From Tamarix chinensis (taxonomy: Eukaryota; Streptophyta; Magnoliopsida; Caryophyllales; Tamaricaceae): a stretch of 64,000 nt of DNA. The position numbers and the translations under genes are program-made. Location of the stretch: assembly GCA_030549775.1 (NCBI GenBank), contig CM060177.1, positions 93,496,736-93,560,735 of the forward strand, written 5' to 3'. Below the pieces are notes generated by a model, which worked only from the letters and a program-made list of their open reading frames with translations, had not been told where the DNA came from and made no database searches. Positions 58,156 through 64,000 of this stretch are shown piece by piece; the first letter of the stretch is position 1, and each line of letters opens with the position of its first letter.

Positions 58156-58973
58156 TTTAATCACCCAAAATTTTAAAAACATATAATTGAATAAATAGCT
58201 TTTATTTGGGATGAATTAGCTTTTAAAATTATTTAATTTAATTATTTTATGGATTTTCAAGCATATAAAATTAGATAGGATTATTTAATAAATTAAAATA
58301 AATATTTTATTATTTTACATACTCATTTTATTTGAATAAATTTCCAAACCAATATTTTTTCCTAAAATTAACCTTTTTTTAAACCCATATATTTAATTAT
58401 ATTAAATTAAATTATTAAATAAATTTATCTCCCAAAAATATTATATTTTATTATTTTATAAATTAAATTATTTTGTTTTTCCTATTTTTCCCTTTCCTTT
58501 TTTCCCTTTTTCCTTTTCTTTCTCCTTTCTTTCTCCTTTTTCTCTTTTCTTTCTTTTTCCTTTTTCCTTCCCTCAGGTCGTAGGTCGTGGCTGGCATCCT
58601 CTCCTCGCACTTGGGCCGCAGCCTATTCTTCCCTTCCTCTCCTTCTCCCACGCAATAACGCAGGCCCAGCCCCTACCTTTCTTTTCCTTCCTCCCCCGCG
58701 CACGTCGACCAGCCCAGCCCAACCTTCTTTTCTTTTCTCCTCCCCCCCGACCGGGCCGGCCCACTCCCTCTTTTTTTCCCTTCACCCGGCCTGCCTTCTT
58801 TTCTTCCTCTTCTTCTTTCTTTCTTTGCCGCCCATGCCCGACCACCCCAAGCACGCTCAGCCACCGCCCTACAGCCTCTCCCTACCACCACCTACCATCA
58901 TTGCAACCCTCCCTCTCTCTCCCCCATCATTTTCTTCCTATTTTCAGACCAAACCAGTCCCTACAAACCCTCC

Positions 58974-59792
58974 TTGCATGCCCTGTTTTTCCACTCTTCT
59001 TCTCTTTCCTCTCCCTGCCACCCCGACCGGCCACCTACTCCCCCTTTCTCTTCCTCTCCTTTTTCTTCTCCTCACCGGCCTCTTCCCTACCCATTTTCGA
59101 GCCTTGCTTCCCCTTCCCCGATTTCTTTCTCTCCCTTTCTTCTTCTTCCATTTCCCTCCCTATTTTTGCACCACCGCCCCCTCTACCGCTTCCTCCACCT
59201 CACCAACCTCCTCCACCACCTTCTGCATCCTTCTACTCTCGCCCTGCACCACCACACCACCCCCTCGAGCCACCCTATAGCCCCTTTTCCTCCCCTCTTC
59301 TTTTTTCTCTTCTTTTTCTCCCTTCTTGGCAACCTTCCTACACTCGCTCCTTCCGCTGCCGTCTCGCCTCCTCTACTGCCACTTGAGCCACCAAACCACT
59401 CCCTGCAACCTCCCCTACCACCCCCACACCTCCTTTGGCCAAAACCAACACTTGCAGCACCTCATTTTTTCCCTCCCTTTTTCTTCCTTCTCAGCCCGCT
59501 TTCCCTTGACAGCCACTTTCGCAACCTCGCTGCAGCCATCACAGCCGCCGTTGGCCATCGAAAACCCACCCATGACTACCACCTACACAACCTCACCACC
59601 TTTGCACCCTTCCCTTGCCCTAAATCCCCCCCACCTGCCCTCTTTCCTAGCCCCAAAGCCCTAACCCGAAAACACCCCTTCCTTTCTTCCACCACCTTCG
59701 ACCCCGTCCTCCCTTGGTTTGCATGCAGCTCATGCTACATAAGCAGTGTGAGTTGCTGCATTTCTTGGTTTAATTTGGTTGATAAATTTTAA
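58974..59792 (+). CDS. Pro/Ser/Phe-rich open frame in LTR C (coding status unknown)
   Basis: A 272-codon frame on the presumed sense strand, in the same position and direction relative to the LTR as 12009-12986 in LTR A. It is rich in Pro, Ser, Leu, His and Phe. The parts LPPPHLLWPKP and TTFAPFPCPKS have counterparts in the LTR A frame. There is no recognised domain. The strand is strongly pyrimidine-rich, which by itself favours long frames, so a transcript leader is the simpler reading. Confidence 0.25.
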   Translation: MHALFFHSSSLSSPCHPDRPPTPPFSSSPFSSPHRPLPYPFSSLASPSPISFSPFLLLPFPSLFLHHRPLYRFLHLTNLLHHLLHPSTLALHHHTTPSSHPIAPFPPLFFFLFFFSLLGNLPTLAPSAAVSPPLLPLEPPNHSLQPPLPPPHLLWPKPTLAAPHFFPPFFFLLSPLSLDSHFRNLAAAITAAVGHRKPTHDYHLHNLTTFAPFPCPKSPPPALFPSPKALTRKHPFLSSTTFDPVLPWFACSSCYISSVSCCISWFNLVDKF

Positions 59793-60399
59793 GGTATAAT
59801 AATAGTAAGTTAAGTATTTCATTAATTAAGTTTTTATAAAGTCTTATGCTTTTGGTTTTTTTATTTCTAATATGATAAATATTTATATTATTTTTAGTTA
59901 TTGGTTTTGCTAATAAAAGCTTGAATCTTTAACGGGGATATCAGTAAGGTTCGATTTTGCGAGAGTTAAGGTAATCGTTAAACCCCACTTAAACGCATGG
60001 ATAAATGTATGCTAGCACATTAGGATTTTAATATGTTGTTTTGCATGATACATGTTGTTTAATATAATGTATATAGTTGCTTATATTGATTGATATAAAG
60101 GCGAGCATGCTAGTTTATATGCCACGTGTGGAAATATTGCTTAAGGAAAGAGTTTGGATATTAATGAAAATGTTAAGTACTTATCCATGTTATACTATGT
60201 TATTATGACCATTGATGCATGAATAATATTATTGTAAGCCCTAGGGGTATTTTAGTAATATATCTTGTGTAAGAGTGTGGCCTAATATGTGTGGGTGCTA
60301 ATGAGTATTTTGTTGAAATATAATAGTTGGTGGAGTTGGATAATGAGAATGGAGTATTAATATTACTATTCCATGTAGTGATGATAATTTAATAAAAGT

Positions 60400-60830
60400 G
60401 GTGTAATAAAGGGTAAAATAGTAATTTTGGAAGTAAGAGGAAAAATGGTAATTTTGCAAGTAAAGGGGGTAATATAGTAATTTGTAAGCAAGGGGTGAAA
60501 TGGTAAATTAGTGTAAAGGAAGGGTAAAATGGTAATTTAACAAAGTAGAAGGGTAAAATGATAATTTAATAAAGGAGAAGGATAAAATGGTAATTTGGTG
60601 TGAAGAAAGGGTAAATTGGTAATTATAATAATGGAGAAGGCTAAATTGGTAATTATGATAATGGAGAAGGGCAATTTGGTAATTTAACCAACTAAAGGGA
60701 AAATTGGTAATTATGATAATGAAGAAGGGAAATTTGGTAATTTAACCAACTAAATGACAATTTGGTAATTATAACAAAGAAGAAGGATAATTTGGTAATC
60801 TAACCAACCAAATGGAAATATGATAAGTGT
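60400..60830. repeat. GGGTAAAATGGTAATTT array (LTR C)
   Basis: About 15 units of AAAGGGTAAAATGGTAATTT with GGAGAA and TAATTATGATAATG spacers. It is the reverse-complement counterpart of 10490-11250. Confidence 0.85.
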
Positions 60831-61779
60831 AACAATTATGAAGGGTGATTGGTGACCTAATAAGTGTAGGAGATAACTTAGTAACCTAAACCGAGTAAAG
60901 ATGTGGCTAAGAACAACTATGTGTGTGTTATGTGCTTTGTGTGCCATGTGTTATGCCATGTTGTGTACTTATAATTATAATGACTAATTACTTGTAGTAA
61001 AACTTGGAGTTGAGGTATGCTTATGTGAATTCCTTATGATGGTATGTGTCTAATGATTATATATGTTGTGCTTATGATGTTATATGACGTGACCCTCTAA
61101 GACATGGATGCTAAGAAGTTTAATAATATGATATGAGATGAAAGGATAAAAAGGGGAAGAGGGGAAGTAAGTTGACTAGGGAACACGAAATTGATCTAAT
61201 TGTCTCATGATCAATTAGGGGAAAATAAAATGAGGTTATGATCAAAATGAACAAGTGACGTGAATCTTGCATGGGAAATTTCTAGTGCTTGCATAGGATG
61301 GATGGAGTCTGCATGGGGATGATCCTTACGTAAAAAAGGTGCTAGGGTTTTGAGTAGCTAACTAGGGTTTCACGGTCACATCTATAATTGGTGAGTAGAG
61401 TGATAGGATCTGGGTTGAATATAAATAAGATGAGGTGTTGGACGATAAAAGAAAGGTTGGGTCACATAGGTCCAATTAGGGTTTCAAAGAAAAACCTTAG
61501 AGAGTAGTAGTGAGAGAATTTGGATGTCATAAGGTGATGGGTCTTAACCCTCACTCTTAGGAGTTGAGTTTTCGTTATGAGTAAATGGAAGGAGGAATGG
61601 ATGTTGGGGTGTGATAAGAGGCACAGAAGTCTCAAGATATAGGACGGGCCCTCTCGGGATGATAGAAGTAGAGGTCGGTGACATGCATGTCAAGAGTGAA
61701 ATACTTTCGAATAAGATACGAATAAGACACTAATCATTTAAAGAGGAAGATTGTTGAGCTAGACCCAAACCTGTCTGCC

Positions 61780-62030
61780 GGCGAATAATAGTGGCTAGGA
61801 GCATTTTTCCCTGCATGATTTTCGGTCCACCAGCTATAATAGTAGGAGATTCTGTGCTCAACAAACCAAACTTAATGACGATAAGACATGGGAAAGACAC
61901 TAAGTAATTACAGTAGAACACCATCTGAGTGGGGGTCAGACCGATCCACCGGTGAATAATAGTGGCCAGGAGCATTCTGTCCTGTATGTATTCCAATCCA
62001 TCGACTATAATAGTGGAGTTCCTGCACTTA
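61780..62030. repeat. CCGGCGAATAATAGTGG repeats in LTR C
   Basis: Three or four inverted copies of the CCACTATTATAGCCGGTGG family (for example CCACCGGTGAATAATAGTGG and CTATAATAGTGG), in the same place as the clusters in LTRs A and B. Confidence 0.75.
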
Positions 62031-62676
62031 CATGGATATAAAATTTGAGAGATAATTGAATAATGATGGACTAATGGCTTAAGGCTCGGAAGTATTGATT
62101 TCGTATTATGACCTGTTAATATTTGATGGACTTGTTAAGTATGTGAATGTTATGTTTGCACCTCTCATAATATATGCATATAGTTTTGTATCATGTGTGG
62201 CATTGCAAGCCTACTTTTAAGTGTGTTTTAAAGGGTTACTCAGTACCATAGTACTGAAGGGTTCCATTCGTGGAGCCCCTGTCTATTCAATGGGCAGTGT
62301 CCCTTGCAGGTCCATCTCAGGTGCTATTCAAGTGGGCAACAGGAAAGAGTGTAAGGAAATTATCCAGACTTTTAGGGTGTCACTCTTTCTCTTTTAACCT
62401 CTAGTTTAAATGTAATCTGTAATCTTGTAACCACTACCGGTGGATTTTATTCTATAAATTGTTACTACGCTACTCTGATTTAAATATGTTTTGAATTCTA
62501 GCAAGTTGTAATTTATCCTTTTAGCCTTAGCACTTAGTACTAGAATGGAAGGAGTGAACCGGTCTAGTACTAAGTGTGGCAGTAATATCCCCGAAATTCA
62601 TAGTTTTGTTATTTCACTTCCGCTAATTCTTTTAATAAAATGAAATTTTTCAGTAGTGAATTTTGAGGGTGTTACA

Positions 62677-62681
62677 CCTAC
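62677..62681. repeat. Target-site duplication of LTR C, right copy (CCTAC)
   Basis: Pairs with 58151-58155, one mismatch. Confidence 0.55.
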
Positions 62682-62929
62682 AGAGTAGAAAAAGACCTCT
62701 TTGGACCTTGTAAGACACCTAGGATTGTAGAAGAAAAAAATACCGGAATGGTACCAAGTGAATATTAAACCTAACTTAGATAGCTACCTCAAGTGGTACA
62801 AGTCCTGACTCAAGATCTTTCACTTTAAATGATTAATATTTTATTTAAAAATTTAACCAAGCATAAATTAGGCTCATAGGATCACATAAAAACACTTAAA
62901 TCACTTCCATCAAGACAATGAATTTCCAT

Positions 62930-63200
62930 TATTATATCCCTTCTAAGTAGCATTAAAGCTAATCAACTTTAAGGGACATTCAAGCTGATCCAATCCAAGT
63001 GGCACTTAAGCTGATCTAATTCAAGTGGCACCAAAGCCGATAAATTTCAAGTGGCATTAAAGCCAATCCAATCTAAGTGGCATTTAAGCCGATCAATCTT
63101 AAGTAGCATTAAAGCCGATCCAATCAAAGTGGAACTAAAGTCTATCAATCCAGGTGGCATTAAATCTGAATAATTCAAGTGGCGTTAGAGCCAAATAATT
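62930..63200. repeat. Minisatellite, ~29-bp unit (CAAGTGGCATTAAAGCCGAT)
   Basis: Eight or nine degenerate copies of TTCAAGTGGCATTAAAGCCG followed by ATCAA. Confidence 0.85.
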
Positions 63201-63608
63201 TCATAGCATAAAAATCAAACATAAGGTATCATACAATTTCAATCCATACTCAACCAATGATACAATTTTCCAAACAGATTATAATTGAGACACATTATAA
63301 CATACTCTCAAATCCCTAAATATTTCATAATTAGTTGAACATGTTAACCAAATAACCATGCATAACCCTTCACATACTTAAACGCATACAATAATCAAGA
63401 GGCATACTAACATGTGTTCGCACTGAAGTTAGAAACTAATAGATATATGAAATTATGACACAAAAATATAGTATACGCTTGAAATACTTAAATAACAAAA
63501 AGTATACTCATCACCTTCCACTTTAAGAAAACATACATCCCATAATTCCGCCATAATCAATGGTAAGTAATGGCTTACTTAAATCCAAAGCTAGCTAAGA
63601 AAATTGAA

Positions 63609-63631
63609 TGAGAGAGAGAGAGAGAGAGAGA
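63609..63631. repeat. (GA)n microsatellite
   Basis: Uninterrupted GA run. Confidence 0.95.
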
Positions 63632-64000
63632 TCAATAATCTACGATAATGTTTTCCTAGATCACTGATAGAAATTATAATACTAGGTTAGAAACTACCTT
63701 ATCGTAATTAACAAAGAGAGACATAGACGGTCATTTTGGAAAACATGTCCAAAACCTAAGACTCATAAGCGTAGCTATACTAAGATTTAAAATTAAGTAT
63801 TAACTAAATCAGGTTCAACACATATCACTTAGAAATTTTCAAATTAATTTGGAAAACCATTAAAAGAATAATAGATGATAAGTTAATTTTATCGAAATGA
63901 CATACTAGTTTAACTTTACTACTAAAAAGACAAACCGACCAATTTCAAAGAACCAATTCACACCGATAAGATAAAAATACAATTCAAATGATTTTTAATC

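Larger units (their letters stand above)
58156..62676 (+). mobile_element. Solo LTR C, Ty3/gypsy-type, 4,521 bp
   Basis: Starts TTTAATCACCCAAAATTTT (TG eroded) and ends TTTTGAGGGTGTTACA. It is the inverted counterpart of LTR A over its whole length: the start matches the end of A, the TTGCGAGAGTTAAGGTAATC block (59957-59976) matches 11680-11700 reversed, and the end matches 3717-3860 reversed. The uninterrupted course across the site used by LTR B proves that B is an insertion in A. No internal domains. AATAAA at 62634, near the end, fits a polyadenylation signal on the plus (presumed sense) strand. Confidence 0.8.
62682..64000 (-). mobile_element. LTR-like sequence right of LTR C, runs off the window
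   Basis: The block CAAGATCTTTCACTTTAAAT at 62812 corresponds to 4799 and 6963 in LTRs A and B. No gene is seen. It contains a minisatellite (62930-63200) and a GA microsatellite (63609-63631). Confidence 0.35.

Overview
This window is plant nuclear DNA, and almost all of it is transposable element. The plant assignment rests on CACTA elements with TNP2 and plant-type accessory proteins, a plant L1 LINE whose ORF1 starts with an RRM, a Ty1/copia polyprotein, long Ty3/gypsy-type LTRs beginning TGTAA, and CCCTAAA (plant telomere-type) repeats. The sequence is AT-rich with many TA microsatellites. I find no intact host gene, no tRNA gene and no CRISPR array. Almost every long reading frame is either part of a decayed transposon protein or a low-complexity frame. 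The species cannot be named from the sequence.

Layout. 1-534: 3' end of a TIR element sitting next to a TA run. 536-3437: 3' part of a decayed CACTA element with a Transposase_24/Ulp1-like relic. 3717-13519: a solo LTR of about 5.2 kb (A, TSD ATTAT) interrupted at 5864-10477 by a second solo LTR of 4.6 kb (B, TSD TTACC). 14480-17620: a LINE RT scrap joined to a 5'-truncated copia element. 17640-19310: 5' part of a LINE, minus strand. 19340 to about 25160: a decayed minus-strand CACTA element (CACTA-2), split by a non-autonomous CACTA element (20885-22913, TSD TTT) that carries a Cassandra-like 5S-bearing segment. 26160-27860: fragment of an LTR related to A/B, then a minisatellite.

30442-40644: a complete-length CACTA element (CACTA-1; 10,203 bp, TSD ATA), coding for an unnamed accessory ORF, TNP2, and a Transposase_24/Ulp1-type protein, all with inactivating changes. 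It lies in older repeat DNA that includes a plant-mobile-domain-like relic just beyond it (40975-41345). 42164-45952: non-autonomous hAT element with GGGTCGGG-type subterminal repeats and a core of about 290-bp tandem repeats. 46289-47100: probable LTR piece. 47105-52960: near full-length L1/RRM LINE, minus strand. 53249-55627: a TIR element of the same family as 1-534, carrying a 590-bp telomere-like array and exon-like captured DNA. 58156-62676: third long solo LTR (C), opposite in direction to A and B, inserted in DNA that itself resembles the same LTR family.

How it fits together. The nesting gives a relative order: B is younger than A; the small CACTA is younger than CACTA-2; CACTA-1 is younger than the relics around it; C is younger than its LTR-like surroundings. 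The best-delimited elements (CACTA-1, small CACTA, hAT, LTRs A, B and C) were bounded by matching terminal sequences and target-site duplications read directly from the sequence.
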